Notes: a model not told the origin generated them from the letters alone. A DNA stretch of 64,000 bases from Scolanthus callimorphus (GCA_033964015.1 CM066919.1:5050101-5114100); one strand, 5' to 3'; shown: positions 22,497 to 34,421, counted from the first letter of the stretch. Translations and numbers: made by a program.

Positions 22497-23290
22497 CGTA
22501 AACAATCGAACAAATCCAAACAAAAAATAAATCGAACTCAATGGAACACCAATCGTTCGATTTGTTTGGCAATCGAACAAAATCGAACGCGAGCTTTGCT
22601 GTGAGTTCGATTTTAGAACAATTGAACACAAACCAATCGAACAGATTGGATTGTTCGATTTTGTTCGGTAATTATGAATGTGTGACAGGATTTCTACCTC
22701 TATGTCTACCTCTAAATTTAACTTTAACTTTAATTTGGGTAATTGCCACTAGCAAGCTAATCCGGCAATTTCATATATGTAAAGGTTGCACTTCCATGAG
22801 CATATGAACAAGCTAAATCATTATGATATCTAGCAATGATATTGTCTCAGGAGAAAGATGGGGACTCCTAAACCTTTTGGGTGGGGATGCTTTTGGTTCA
22901 TATAATTTTTAGGGGATCGATAAAATCGGCCCTCTGGTACCTTTTGGGGGGTAAAAAAGAAACATGTTTTACCACTTGTAACCTCGGCGAGCAGTGCTTT
23001 CTTCTGTCAGTCTTTTAAAATTTTACGAAGTTAGTCACGTGTCATACATTTGTGTAGTTGGGGCGAGATAACCAATTAACAAACGACAGCAAAACCGCGT
23101 GGGCTAGCAACAAAACGAGAGAGCGAATTACTGAGGAAAAGCCTCTGCTAGGGTGGCATATTTTCGTGGTGGCAGATTTTGCTGTGGGTTCGATTGTGTT
23201 CGATTGCCGAACAAGTTGAAAATCAATCGAACGATTGGTATTCGATTGAGTTCGATTACCAAACGTTCGATTGATAATGCCGGACATGAG
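22497..23290. repeat. TCGAAC/GTTCGA-rich inverted pair
   Basis: 22497-22680 and 23170-23290 are dense in AATCGAAC and GTTCGATT words in opposite senses, with related outer ends (CGGCGTAAACAATCGAAC and the complement of GTTCGATTGATAATGCCGG). A related stretch is at 39990-40095. This may be one element with degenerate inverted termini. 22850-22980 holds a GGTACCTTTTGGGG-type repeat shared with 31490-31520. Confidence 0.45.
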
Positions 23291-23374
23291 TGAGTGCAGG
23301 GAATGACTGAGAGATTGAGATTGAACACAAAAAGGTAAAATTCGTATCTCCAAGTGCCCATGTAATGTTTTGTT

Positions 23375-23455
23375 TATTGTGTGGTTCCAGAAATTATCCA
23401 TACCCCCCTACAGAAGGGCATTGGAAATTCTGGAGGGGTGGGGATCAATTTACCT
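23375..23455. repeat. TTCCAGAAAAT dispersed repeat
   Basis: GTGTGGTTCCAGAAATTATCCATACCCCCC through GGAAATTCTGGAGGGGTGGGG; a short copy with both hallmarks of the family. Confidence 0.65.
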
Positions 23456-23756
23456 GATCATTTCCATACAAATATATAGATTTAGCCACTGGCTAAAAGC
23501 GGAGCTCCCGGTTATAAAATTTTCTGTGCGAATGAAAGGGATTCCGATGTGTACATGGTTTATACTATAGGCTTTTAAAGAAAAAATGTCTCTTGATATG
23601 TATACAACAGTGTTTTCTTCGGTATGTTGCTGCATTGACACAATACAAATACGGGACGAAAATAAGCATCCTGTCAAGTGAGATGACCTCCTTCCGAAAA
23701 ATTAAGGTATTAATTCCTCCAATTGGAATGATTCAAAAGTGCAATAAAGAGAATAC

Positions 23757-24520
23757 TTTTTCAAGCATAGATTGCGTCATCGATGACGTCATATCACCTG
23801 ACAACTTCATTTCGCTCATCTGGTGTCCTAGACTACACTACCAAAGTTTCGTTGTTTTAGAGTTTTCCCTTCGAGATATTAATTTTTCAAGCATAGATGA
23901 CGTCATCGATGACGTCATATCACGTGACCACTTTATTTCGCTCACCTGGTGATCTAGACTACACTACAAAAGTTTGGTTGTTGTAGAGTCTTCCCTTCAC
24001 GAGATTTTAATTTTTCAAGCATAGATGACGTCATCGATGACGTCACATCACGTGACCACTTCATTTCGTTCATCTGATGATCTAGACTACACTACCAAAT
24101 TTTGGTTGTTTTAGAGCCTTCCCTTCACGAGATATTAAATTTTCAAGCATAGATGACGTCATCGATGACGTCACATCACGTGACCACTTCATTTCGCTCA
24201 TCTGGTGACCTAGACTACACTACCCTAGTTTGGTTGTTTTAGAGTCTTCTCTTCACGAGATATTCATTTTTCAAGCATAGATGACGTCATCGCTGACGTC
24301 ATATCACGTGACCAACTCATTTCGCTCATCTGGTGACCTAGACTACACTACCCAAGTTTGGTTGTTTTAGAGTCTTCCCTTCACGAGATTTTAATTTTTC
24401 AAGCATGGATGACGTCATCGATGACGTCACATCACGTGACCGTGCTACAGCACCCCCCTTGTGGCATAGACAAAATATCCCAAGTATGGCTGTCTTAGCA
24501 TGTTCCCTTGAGGAGATATA
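23757..24520. repeat. 128-bp satellite, six units, rich in CRE and E-box words
   Basis: Units begin TCAAGCATAGATGACGTCATCG at 23761, 23887, 24015, 24143, 24271 and 24399 (one of 126 and four of 128 bp spacing). Each later unit has two TGACGTCA palindromes and one CACGTG. The first unit has only one TGACGTCA, and the last is truncated. A triple CGGACGG run follows at about 24560. Confidence 0.92.
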
Positions 24521-24779
24521 ATTTTTTCTTTGCATACCACAGGGTTCCCATGTGTACACGGACGGCGGACGGCGGACGGCGGACGCTATAGGTTTAATAC
24601 CAGAAAAATAAAGAAAAAATCATATCTCCCGAAGAGAAGCTTCTATAGAAGCCAAACTTTGACAAACTTTCAAAGACCATAAGAGGAACTCTACACCAAA
24701 GTCACGTGCCCTCACGCCATCAATGACGTCATCAAAATGATCCATAATGCCCGTGACGTTCAAAAATCAACTCGATGGT

Positions 24780-24955
24780 ATACGTTTTTCCCTTAGGTAT
24801 GGTGCTCCGCTTGCGCGGGCCTTCGGCCCGCGCTGGAGCTCCGCTAATACTGTATTTTTCCTTGGAAATTCCAGAGGGGTGGGCGAATCACTTTCCAACA
24901 CCCTTCTGTGGAGGGGGTATGGATATTTTCTGGAACCACACATTATATAGATATT
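24780..24955. repeat. TTCCAGAAAAT dispersed repeat with GC-rich hairpin
   Basis: GGAAATTCCAGAGGGGTGGG to TTTTCTGGAACCACACATT is an inverted copy of the dispersed family. Just left, GCGCGGGCC-TTC-GGCCCGCGC is a perfect 9-bp-stem hairpin (about 24812-24832). Confidence 0.65.
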
Positions 24956-25086
24956 GATGAGATAAATTTGAAAACAAATGCAAAGCATTGGTGTTAAAAC
25001 CGAATCGACAGACCGGCAAACCACTTCTGGCACTGAAACTCTCTATAAGCTCTCTATATTGGGGGAACTGATTTGGGAAAAATTGT

Positions 25087-25108
25087 GGGGGGGGGGGGGG
25101 GGGGGGGG
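25087..25108. repeat. G22 homopolymer
   Basis: 22 uninterrupted G. Similar long G or C tracts occur at 5541, 31420, 36730, 50185, 57541 and 62303. Confidence 0.9.
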
Positions 25109-26283
25109 CATGGGCCTCCCTGACCCTTTGATCACTATGGCTCTGTATTACCCTAGCAACGTTTGCGTAAAAACTAATATATATAATGACCCTCATCATT
25201 TGCACCAAATTATTTTAACCTCTCTTTTTCACCTGCATGAAAATTAAAGGCCCTCCCCCCTCTAATTTATGACCAGTCTCTTAGTGCTTATCAGACTGTA
25301 GTGTACATGTAGGCATTGTCAAGAATGTACTGGAGGCATTTTCAGGGGAATACTTTCCCTGCTAACAAAGGTTTCAGGAGGTGAGAAAAATGAGTGACCT
25401 GAGGGACCTCTGTTAGTGAAAGGCATAAAGCTAAACAAAACATGATGTAAGGATAAAAGGGTGGGAGAGAAATGCAGTGTTTTTGTCACTCAATCACCAA
25501 TTCACCATTTCGGTGCTAGCTTCCATGCAGTGTACATTATGTAACAATCACCAAAATCGATCGAATGTTCAGACATTCTGACTGCATGATAAGAAGCCCT
25601 AGTTCACATTAACCACCAATGTGGCATTCAAAATTGGATTGAGCATCCAAAATGGCCGAAGAGTGGCATTAGTCTGAGAAAATGTGGTGAATGTTAAAAA
25701 AGCTGGGCAGGGTGGCTGAGTGGTGCCCTTTCTCCACCTTCCCAACACTGCAGCCATTTACTTTTTTAAAAATTAGTTTTACAGACAATTGTAACACAAC
25801 AATAAATATAATTTTGCTAGCAAAAGGAATTTTATTTTTTCCTCCTGCCCGTGGTGTAATTTGCATTTGTCCTAAGGGGGTGTGTCTGGAGGTGTGTCGG
25901 GCCGCCATAGGCTAATGCATTCCACCCCCCTCTAGCACTGGAAAGGGCTGCCGCCTCGTGGTTGGAGTGCTAAGGGGTAGCAAGTTGACAAATCTCCCCT
26001 CCTCCTCCCCATGCACCCCCATTACTATCACTATTACAATATGTATCAAGTTTGCCGGTTTGTTTGCCCTCACCTTCGCTGGGCTTGTGATTTGTAATTT
26101 TGAATAAGGCATACTATTAAGGTTGAAATAAATTTGATCCGGCTATGGGCTTTCCCATAACCAAGACACACACACGTGTGTCATTTTCTCCACCAAAATC
26201 AGGGAGACCAGTGCAAAACAAACACACAGAAAGGGAGGGAATTAGTAATGTAAATCAGCAGTTTATGGAAGGGGGAACTTAGG
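25109..26283. other. No recognisable gene
   Basis: AT-rich sequence with scattered short ORFs on both strands. I see no exon, RNA gene or clear repeat border. Confidence 0.4.
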
Positions 26284-26399
26284 TTGGGTCTTCTAGCGTC
26301 ACGAAGTGACGGGCTGTTTTCTTGTTTATTTTATATCCCAGCGACTTCACTGAAAAATTCGAGAGAGAAAAAACATTGTGAACGTGAGAAAACCACTAA

Positions 26400-26795
26400 A
26401 CTGCAGTATGGCGCGAAAAGGCAAATCGTAAGAGGTGATTGGCTAAGATATTTTTATTCGAGCTGTGATTGGTTGACACAAAAACTGTCAATCAAACCTA
26501 GAAGAAATCAGAGCGAATTCACAAAACAAATTTACAACGCACAAGTTCAAGTGCTTTCCGGAGTGCTTTTACAGAAATATAGCCTTCGGGTTTTCAGGTC
26601 TAATTCCTTGCCGGACTGTTAATTAATTGTTCTGCTGTCAACTGAAGTATAATTACAGCCGTGAAATGCAGAGTTGGAAAAATTTAGCGCTGTTGATCGA
26701 ACTTGGAAGTCGGCTTGCTGGACTACACTTCAAGTGGTTGAATTTTGGTTGAGGTGATTGCAAGTTGTTTTTCTATTTGCCAAGCTAACAAAATG
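26400..26795 (+). promoter_or_regulatory. Candidate promoter and first exon ending in ATG|GTAAG
   Basis: GTGATTGGCT and GTGATTGGTT (inverted CCAAT) lie at about 26436 and 26465. The sequence ends in CTAACAAAATG (ATG 26793-26795) directly followed by GTAAGTTT, a good splice donor. Exons that stop right after the start codon are common in housekeeping genes. No matching second exon was found within the window. Confidence 0.35.
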
Positions 26796-26907
26796 GTAAG
26801 TTTAAAAGCAATTCTTTTATCGTCATTTTGCTCTTTTTTGTTTAGTTCTTTCATGTTTTTCGCGAATGTCAAACCGAATTAACTTGGATTGAAACAACAA
26901 CAAAAAA

Positions 26908-27045
26908 CTAACAACTTTGTAAGCCATTCAAAACATTCACGGCCTGTTTAGTTGACTTTTTTGTGTTTTCCGGTGTCGTTTCAGCCACCAATTTCAGTAT
27001 TTCATCAACATTCTTAGACAAAAACCTTGGTTGCTTGTTTTCCAT
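26908..27045 (-). pseudogene. Fragment like the N-terminus of Crypton/KIAA1958-type recombinase proteins
   Basis: From ATG 27043-27045: MENKQPRFLSKNVDEILKLV, then TTPENTKKSTKQAVNVLNGL. The 'ENTKK-TK-AVNVF' pattern is the usual opening of Crypton-derived tyrosine-recombinase proteins. A stop follows after about 46 codons without a clear donor, so this is a fragment or an exon with an unseen junction. Identification rests on one short motif. Confidence 0.4.
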
Positions 27046-27204
27046 TATTTTAACAGAAAATATCCAGTTTTTGCTTAAAACATTTCTCTCAGGACGGATA
27101 TCACTTCCGACGGACAATATCGTCTGATATCTGTCCTGTGAAAATGCACCACGTGATACGTTTCGACCAATGAGCGCGCGTTAAATTGATCACTGGTAAC
27201 CGCC

Positions 27205-27240
27205 CTGATGAAGGACTGAAAGTAAAGAGTCCGAAACGTC
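27205..27240 (+). ncRNA. Hammerhead-ribozyme-like core, minimal (Penelope-type) form
   Basis: CTGATGA (27205-27211), stem II GGACT/AGTCC (27213-27217, 27228-27232), then GAAACGTC. The last A of GAAA and the C can pair with GT to form a two-pair stem III without loop, as described for the minimal hammerheads of Penelope-like elements. GCC before and GGC after give a short stem I. One extra A (27212) between CTGATGA and stem II departs from consensus and may inactivate it. No Penelope RT is nearby. Confidence 0.5.
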
Positions 27241-27395
27241 GGCACAAATCTTGTCTGTTTTGTCCTTTCTCTCTATTTGTATTCGATTTTATTGGGACAT
27301 TGCATCCATTTTGGATCCAGATCCATCGCTGTTAGTGTTTTCAAAACTATTTCAAGCCATTGATCACTGGGATATAACGTAGAATAATGCATCAC

Positions 27396-27530
27396 CTGAT
27401 TTTGGTCTCCAAGAGTACGACGACCAACATTCGCCCCTCCTACCGGTATGTAGTACGTTCGTGATGAAGGCAATGTCACAACTAGTAAGAAGAAAGCGAA
27501 ACACAGGCCTAACATCACTGAATACCCCAT
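27396..27530 (-). CDS. Candidate secreted peptide precursor A, first exon
   Basis: From ATG 27528-27530 the exon encodes 45 residues: a hydrophobic signal peptide (GLCFAFFLLVVTLP), then TYYIPVGGANVGRRTLGDQNQ and a GT donor (CAG|GTGATG). G-R-R is the classical signal for dibasic cleavage with C-terminal amidation. A minus-strand TATA box (ATATAAAAGA, 27611-27620) lies about 85 nt upstream of the ATG. Exon B at 36174-36296 has the same design (signal peptide, N-x-G-K/R-R-T, exon end after Gln), so the two may be paralogues. Later exons were not identified. The donor is weaker than that of B. Function unknown: neuropeptide, epithelial secretory peptide or other. Confidence 0.5.
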
Positions 27531-27610
27531 GACTCGTACTACTCTACCAGCTCTTCCTCCGTCTGTCCCTGCGTTTGTAAATGTGTGTGGATCTGCTGTT
27601 CAATGTAATA

Positions 27611-27620
27611 TCTTTTATAT
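27611..27620 (-). promoter_or_regulatory. TATA box of secreted-peptide candidate A
   Basis: On the minus strand it reads ATATAAAAGA, at a suitable distance upstream of ATG 27530. Confidence 0.5.
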
Positions 27621-27945
27621 GCTTCATGTTGTAAGCGCGGCGGAAAGTTTCTTTCCCGCTGTAAGTTGTGTGAAAGTTGTTATCGCATGAGGATGAGGGG
27701 ATTAGCCAAGTGTGCGCTTAGCTCTTGTGTTTGGCTCCTTTGACGAGTCATTGATTTAATCACCCATTTCCCATATTCCCTCCTATCTCGTTAACACACA
27801 CCTGTCTGCTACATCTTAGATTATTTGTAGTTTCGAGAGGGATTTCTTGAAATCTTAACAAAACGTGTTTGAAACGTCTCCATAAAAGTCATAAAGACAA
27901 TTTCAGAGCAGCTTAATATTTGAACGCAGTCTATTTTTAGCCCAA

Positions 27946-28250
27946 GGGGGAGGGGACTCCCATATTTTTTGGTCGGGGATGATCGTCGTATCTTTTAGGG
28001 GATAAAACCACGGGGGTTTTGGTCTCATTTAAAGGTGATCGTGATCTTCAATAAATTTTAGGGAGATTGGTATCTTTAAGGGCCGAAATATGTGTCCAAA
28101 TTGTTTCCTCTCATGATGGTGTTTCTAAAAACTGTGATTTCTAAAAACTGTGATTTCTAAAAACTGTGATTTCTAAAAACTGTGATTTAATCACAGTGAT
28201 TTCCGACGATCATCCCCGACCAAAAAATATTCCCCCACCCCCCTGGGATT
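27946..28250. mobile_element. Inverted-repeat element, TTTTTTGGTCGGGGATGATCGTCG family, copy 1
   Basis: The left end reads ACTCCCATATTTTTTGGTCGGGG and the right end is its complement. The interior has TCTTTTAGGGG-like words and a 16-bp tandem (AACTGTGATTTCTAAA, four units, 28125-28190). Related copies are at 31420-31785, 54788-55275 and 57530-57950. Confidence 0.75.
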
Positions 28251-29754
28251 TTTAGTTTACGTATGATTGTGCCCACGAAAATCTCACTTTCTCATGTATT
28301 CAAAGGCACATATTTCTTTGAAAATAAGGATTTCTTTCCGAATCCCCACAGTTATATTCCAGAAAGCCACACCGCTGGATATTGTGGACAACGTAAGCAA
28401 GGGTGATGTTATCAATGAGGGTCAAAATGACTGAATAAATGAACGAAGAAACTTGCACTGTTTTTTATACTTCAAATAAATCACCAATTAAAGTTTGAAG
28501 ATGACAAGGAGTTATTTTGCGAGGTAGAACATCATCCTTCTATAATACGCAATAAAATATTCAAGGAGCTTGAAGTATCTTTACAATTATTCATTACAGA
28601 GACGGAGATTATGATAAAAGCTTTAGTTCTCAATAAGACTTTGGCGAGCATTATCCCTTATTTCCTTCCCTCGCATTCACAACTGGCTTTTTTCATCTCA
28701 GTTTGTATTAAGAACGCATCCACCTGAAAAGCTTGCAATATGAAATTTTGAGTCTACATGGTACCCTCCAGATTTTGATAATATTTTGTGTAGTGAATGC
28801 TATTAGTGTAACTTAGAAGCCTGCCAAATATTTCCCGCAACGTCCGTATTGCTAACGAGATAATGCGGTGCGATAAAAACGTCGCGATATTTTGAGGGCA
28901 ACTGCGGTAAATTAAGTAATATGTTTCACTGCCAGTTTATATATGATGGATACAAGATACGACAATGAAGCTCATACACTTAATAAAAGAGACATTGATA
29001 AATATATTTCCAAAGGAATATCCAAGATTTTTCTATATTATCTTTAAAATAAAATTTTCTTTAACAAATGTTCGACACGGTCTAGTTTTCAATGTTGCTT
29101 TTTTCAGGTAAAATAACCTGAACTATCTCCCAAGCGGCCATTTTAATTGCCAAAAGCACACTGCATCTGCAAAGCCTGTCTATCAGTTAGTTGATATATT
29201 TAATAAAAAGTGTGTGAAGTTTCGTTTTAGTCACCATGTGAGGGAGACGAATCGATACCATTCTAACGCTCGCGGCGCGGTAAAATGTCAAAAACGCAGT
29301 GGATTTGAAGATTTTCGAAGATGTTTCTATCCTTTTAATTCGAAATTCTGCACTGGAATTAGAATCAAATACAAATCACTGAGCAAAGTCACTTGTTTTA
29401 TGTATATTATACTTCGCTTTCAAGATCCAAATGCTAAATCGTCTTCAATTAATAGCAAAGCGCCGAAGCGGCAGTCCCCTAATTCCATCGCCACCACTTG
29501 GAGTTATTGCTTGCATTTGAAATAATAATAAGTCTGTTGCAGTCGCAAGCTGTTTGAGAAAGGCACACACCTGTGAGATCACTTCAAATTTTTATGAGAG
29601 CTGAAATAAAATGAACAGCAGTCGAACAGGCCGCCATATTGTTTATCCTTCCCAGTAGCTATATATGCTACCACAGCATACCCGTCTCAAAAGCACTAAA
29701 GCAAGAAATTGAACTTTATTTGTACACAATTGTACGGAAGCCGATAGGGGTCAC
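28251..29754. other. No recognisable gene
   Basis: A 103-codon plus ORF (29214-29525) shows no family signature. The rest is AT-rich without clear repeat borders. Confidence 0.4.
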
Positions 29755-30480
29755 GAGTTGTCGCTGCAGAGTTGTCGTTGTCGATTTATCGCTGCAGAAT
29801 TGTCTCTGTCGAGTTGTCGCTGCAGAGTTGTCGCTGTCGTGTTGTCGCTACAGAGATGTCGCTTCCGGAAATGCACAGAAACCGGCCGTAATCACGGTCG
29901 GAACCTTAGCTGCAATTGATCGTGGTACTCTTTTGGAGTATCCTCTCGAGTATCTTATTAGAATATTTTTTTTTTCAAAGCCGACAGTCCTATTTTTAGA
30001 TTTCCTCAGCATCGGGACTTGTAATGGAGCACAGCTCGTACGACTGCAGCGTAAGTGCAGCGACAACCCCGCACCTACAACTCGGCAGCGCCAACCCTGC
30101 AGCGACAGCTCCGCAGCGACAACTCCGCAGCCGACAACTCCGCAGCGACAACTCCGCAGCCGACAACTCCGCAGCGACAACTCCACAGCGACAACTCCGC
30201 AGCCGACAACTCCGCAGCGACAACTCCGCAGCGACAACTCCGCAGCCGACAACTCCGCAGCGACAACTCCGCAGCGACAACTCGGCCGTGACAACTCGGC
30301 AGCGACAACTTGACAGCGACAACTCGACAGCGACAACTCCGCAGCCGACAACTCCGCAGCGACAACTCCGCAGCGACAACTCCGCAGCCGACAACTCCGC
30401 AGCGACAACTCCGCAGCGACAACTCGGCCGTGACAACTCGGCAGCGACAACTTGACAGCGACAACTCGACAGCGACAACT
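29755..30480. repeat. Inverted minisatellite: GTTGTCGCTGC arm and GCAGCGACAAC arm
   Basis: 29755-29865 is built of GTTGTCGCTGCAGA-type units. 30057-30480 is built of the complementary GCAGCGACAACTCC (14 bp) and GCAGCCGACAACTCC (15 bp) units. A 190-bp unique spacer separates them. The long ORFs on both strands here (minus 29848-30519, plus 30024-30455) come from the repeat and are not genes. Confidence 0.9.
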
Positions 30481-30489
30481 AGACCCGCA

Positions 30490-31419
30490 GCTTAACGACT
30501 CCTTACCCCCTTTCCCCAAGTAGCAAAATTTTTTTCCAGATGGTTAATAGCAAACCGCATTTCTCGTACCGAGTCGGAAACGCGCTAAGTTTTGCGTGAA
30601 TGTTTGTTTTTCGCTGAAAAGACGTTGTTCACGCTTTCTACAATTAATTAATCATCTTTTCAAAAACAATGAAATGTAGTATTAAAAATTAACTTCTGTG
30701 TTTTGTAATTTGAGAATCCCTCTGTTTTCTGTAGCGAAACTGCTATTAAAGAAGCGTGTTAGTTGTCTAGAAACCTCCGCGCAGAATTCGTTGAAGAGAC
30801 TAACACTTTCGAGAAAACTAGTGATCTGCTCCTAAAGAAGCTGTGATTTTGCTTTCTTGTCCTAAGGCTCAAGTATTACAGAAATGTATTTCCTTGTCAA
30901 TAGTCAATAGAATATCAAAGAAAAACTCGAAAACTTCTGGTCAAAGAGTAATAATTTTACGCTAGCGATGCGCGTCCCCAGACAGCGGGCGGCAAAAAGG
31001 TTCAGAAACCAATCAGGCGTGACATTTCGCACGATCATGTTCACGGGAATAGTAACAACTGAATGGCTTCCCTAGATTTTGCGCACAAGTTAATCCTTGC
31101 TTTATTCAAAACCAATTCCTTCTTTGCAATCTATTTTATTGTTATTTTTTGTAAAACGAGACCCTTATCAAGTTACATTTTTACTAATATCTTAATTGAC
31201 GTTTTCTGTCTAAAGCGGTTTGTGAGTTGGTGTTTGTTGTACGCGTGAAATTATGAGAATGCGTAACGTACGTGGCGTCTTGCCCAGTTCATCTCTTTTG
31301 CCAAGAACGCAATATATTTACATAAATAGCAACTTTCTCTTAAACTCCTAATTATAAACGTTGAAAGCTATATTTTTTCGCCCTGTTCCTAAAGCACGAC
31401 TAGAAAACATTGTTACCCC
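30490..31419. other. No recognisable gene
   Basis: Unique-looking AT-rich sequence with only short ORFs. Confidence 0.4.
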
Positions 31420-31785
31420 GGGGGGGGGGGGGGGGGGGGGAACCCCTATTTTTTGGTCGGGGGTGCTCGTCGTACCTTTTAGGGTTTAAAATAAGGCCTC
31501 TGGTACCTTCTAGGGGGTAAAATTCGAAAACTTGCAATGTTTTCCAGATAGGTACCTGTTAGAGGTCCGTTTACCAAATCAAGCAAATTACACTTGTTGG
31601 TAGCCTGAATTTCAGACATATTTTCCCTCGTAAAAAAAATACGAGAGAAAATTACGAGGGAAATACGTCTTGTTGCTAACTTTTACGGGTCAAAATCAAC
31701 TAAGCGACGCCATTTTAGGTACCTCTTAGGTGTAAAATCGAAAGTTACCGACGAGCACCCCCGCCCAAAAAAATATTCAATTTCT
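31420..31785. mobile_element. Inverted-repeat element, GGTCGGGG...CGTCG family, copy 2
   Basis: It begins with 21 G (31420-31440), then CCCCTATTTTTTGGTCGGGGGTGCTCGTCG. It ends in CGACGAGCACCCCCGCCC. The interior holds GGTACCTTCTAGGGGGTAAAA words. Confidence 0.7.
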
Positions 31786-31807
31786 TGGAACATTTTTAAA
31801 TGTTAAA

Positions 31808-31880
31808 AGACGTTACCCAAATGGTTAAGGATTGGATTCTGTAAAAAAAATAATCTACTCTTGCAATAAGTTCTAGGTTC
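31808..31880 (+). other. tRNA-like (Pol III promoter-like) remnant
   Basis: ATGGTTAAGGATTGG resembles an A box and GGTTCGACC (about 31872) a B box, about 45 nt apart. No stable cloverleaf is evident. It may be the head of a tRNA-derived SINE. Confidence 0.25.
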
Positions 31881-34421
31881 GACCTTTTCTGGTCGTATTT
31901 GTCGACGAGACAAATTACCTGATATCACCATTCACATCATATTTCACTAGGGTGTATTTTCTCTGTTTACTTTGAAAGTCGAAACAATAAATCGAATAAA
32001 TCCGCCAGCCGGATAATGTATGAATGTATGAATACAAGACACAGTAAATACAAAATTTACCTTGCTCTGTTTCGCAAAGAACGCCGAGGTGTAACTAAAT
32101 ATTTTTCTGCATCTCCCTTGGAACTCCTCTAAGCGGCTTTTGCTTGGAGTCATGCCCAGGGTTAAGTACACACTATGATTGGCCTCCAGCCTAGGTCAAA
32201 TCCACTTCTTTGCTCAGGACAGACTCTGCACTTTTATCAAACAGACCGACTCTAACTAAATTTGTCGTAGTCTTCTACCCGTCACGTGAAGTTTTTAAAG
32301 CAACCATTTTAAGTGATCTCGTGTAGACGTATTGCATTTGGCTCTGAGCTGAAAAGAAAATCGATTGCTGGTTTTGTTCCTATTAGTAAGCATATAATCT
32401 TTCGCAGAAAATTGTCGAAAGGAGGGAAAGTCCCTGGTGAAACTGAGAGTCGTCCATCAATGTCACGCAATCTCAAATCTTTTCTTTATTCTGTGCATTT
32501 CAATTCTAATTAAACAATTTTCAATCACAGCACTCTTTTTAAATTCCTAACAGAGTTATTCGCTATTTTTGTAACATTTGCTTTAGTGTAAATGTATCAT
32601 ACAACATCGATCATGAGTTGTGTTGGTGGAAAATCGGTGCGCTGAAATTCAGCAAAGTCGCGGCGTGCGAGTAAAAAAATGTTTAGTAATACAAATATCA
32701 CAGCTCAACACTAAAACGGACTATACAGCGATTCTGTAAGATTCCTTCTGTAGATTTAAAATTATAAAAAACAACCCAGGTTTCCTTAGATCACGGAGTG
32801 TCACGTGACCTTTCGCAAAAACACGTGAGTGAGCTCACTTCAAACATTAATTCTACAAACAAAACATTAACTTCACACAGTTTTTATTTTATATTTTACT
32901 AAGGTAAATGGTTGACTAACGCTTTGACGGTTTTCAAATAAATGAAAACGTGGCCGCTTGTTTGCTTTTACCCAGCGTTTTAGGGCTATTTTTCCGACTT
33001 TACAAAATAGTGAAAATTGCATAAATATTGCGAGATATTACGGAAAAAGTAAAGCAGCTATAAATGTTCGATAAAGCCCGTGGGTTATCCTATTTCTTGG
33101 TGCAGTATGATACCCGAGCTGAATGTTTTGCGGAAATGCGAGCGCGTTCAATTTCCGTCATTTTTCGGTCGGATTTAGAGCATTTTTTACCAAAATTTTC
33201 AATCTTGCGTAATTTTATCAGAATTTAATATTTCGACAAATCGTTCAGCCAGTATCCATAGTTCAATGATGTCAATATGTGAGCGAAATTTGAGCGGAAT
33301 CGGTGAGGGGTCGTGTAGACTCGTCTGCATGGTCCTCGGGTGGACGCGTTCTTAAGACTTACAATACCAAGTGATGTACATCTCCATATGAGTCAATAAG
33401 TCTGAATTCCATGTCTTTTAAAAATACGCGTTAAAAGTTCCAAAACGTTGCACAATAATGAAACCCTTTTCTATACTGCAACAAAAATATGGAGGGGGGA
33501 TCGGGACAAAAATGTTATCGAAGCGGATGCCATTCTATCGGACCAACTCTCTTCTGCTATCGAATCGGATGCCATTTTTTTTTTCAACAGAATCTAGTTA
33601 TTTTCAACCTTTAATATAGTGAGCTTCGCAAAATTGCTACCCTTTTAGATAGTGAAATTTGCAAAATAATTTTACCCTCAAAACCCTACCCTCTTCGGGA
33701 AAAGCATTCCTGTATACTCGACATGAGGGAGTACAGGGGCCGAGAGAGCAAACCAGAGCAACAATAAACAATGAAACAGTTGTAACAACAAGGATTTATT
33801 TGTCCCAGTATTGAGGCCCTATATATATGGACAATGGGATATCGATCATGTTTACATTAACACGTTTTGCCCTGGTTAATTCTCGTGGGTGGGAACATGA
33901 CATATTTTGTCATCTTACACAAAGTCAATTTTCTATTGTGGAAAGTCCATATTCGGTAAAAGGGAATTATGTCGTTGGTGGGTTTCGCAGCTGCAGGACG
34001 CCCTCATGTCCTGAGTCCCTTGTGCTCGAGGTCCTGTTTGATTGGCTGCTTTCTCGCGGGACTTGTTCGCGAACTGGCACTCAATGCGATCTCACAATAT
34101 TGGGCTGCCTGTATGCACACGTTGCGCAGTCCTCTATCCTAGGGATAAATAACACGATATTAAAGAGCCTGTGCCATTTTCACAGCCAAGCAACATACCG
34201 AGTTTGTAGCAGCCATTTCCATCGGCTGATTGACAGAATGTAGTGCGATATTTTCGGTTCAGTTTGGTAAATGAAGAAGAAAACTTTGTCGGTAGATTGT
34301 TATTTCGAGATTTCTACACGTAATTCGTCTTCTAATACAGAATGAAAACAATGACAAAGGAGTGGCTGACACGGGCTCTTTACAGCTGTTTTGTGTGTTC
34401 TGTGAACTCTCTAGAGATCGA
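31881..34421. other. No recognisable gene
   Basis: AT-rich sequence. ORFs are short and unmatched (the longest, plus 33827-34243, shows no motif I know). Confidence 0.4.

Noticed and set aside
23960..24460. Hammerhead core (CTGATGA) in the satellite near 24071
   Set aside because: No paired stem II or GAAA follows at a suitable distance.
29755..30480. CRISPR-like array
   Set aside because: Units are contiguous with no unique spacers, and the sequence is eukaryotic; it is a minisatellite.
29848..30519. Ser/Cys-rich ORF of 223 codons on the minus strand (and plus-strand counterparts)
   Set aside because: It is the translation of a 14-15-bp minisatellite; all frames are open for the same reason, so it is no evidence of a gene.
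31808..31880. Functional tRNA gene
   Set aside because: A- and B-box-like words exist, but the arms do not form a cloverleaf, and an A-run interrupts the anticodon region.
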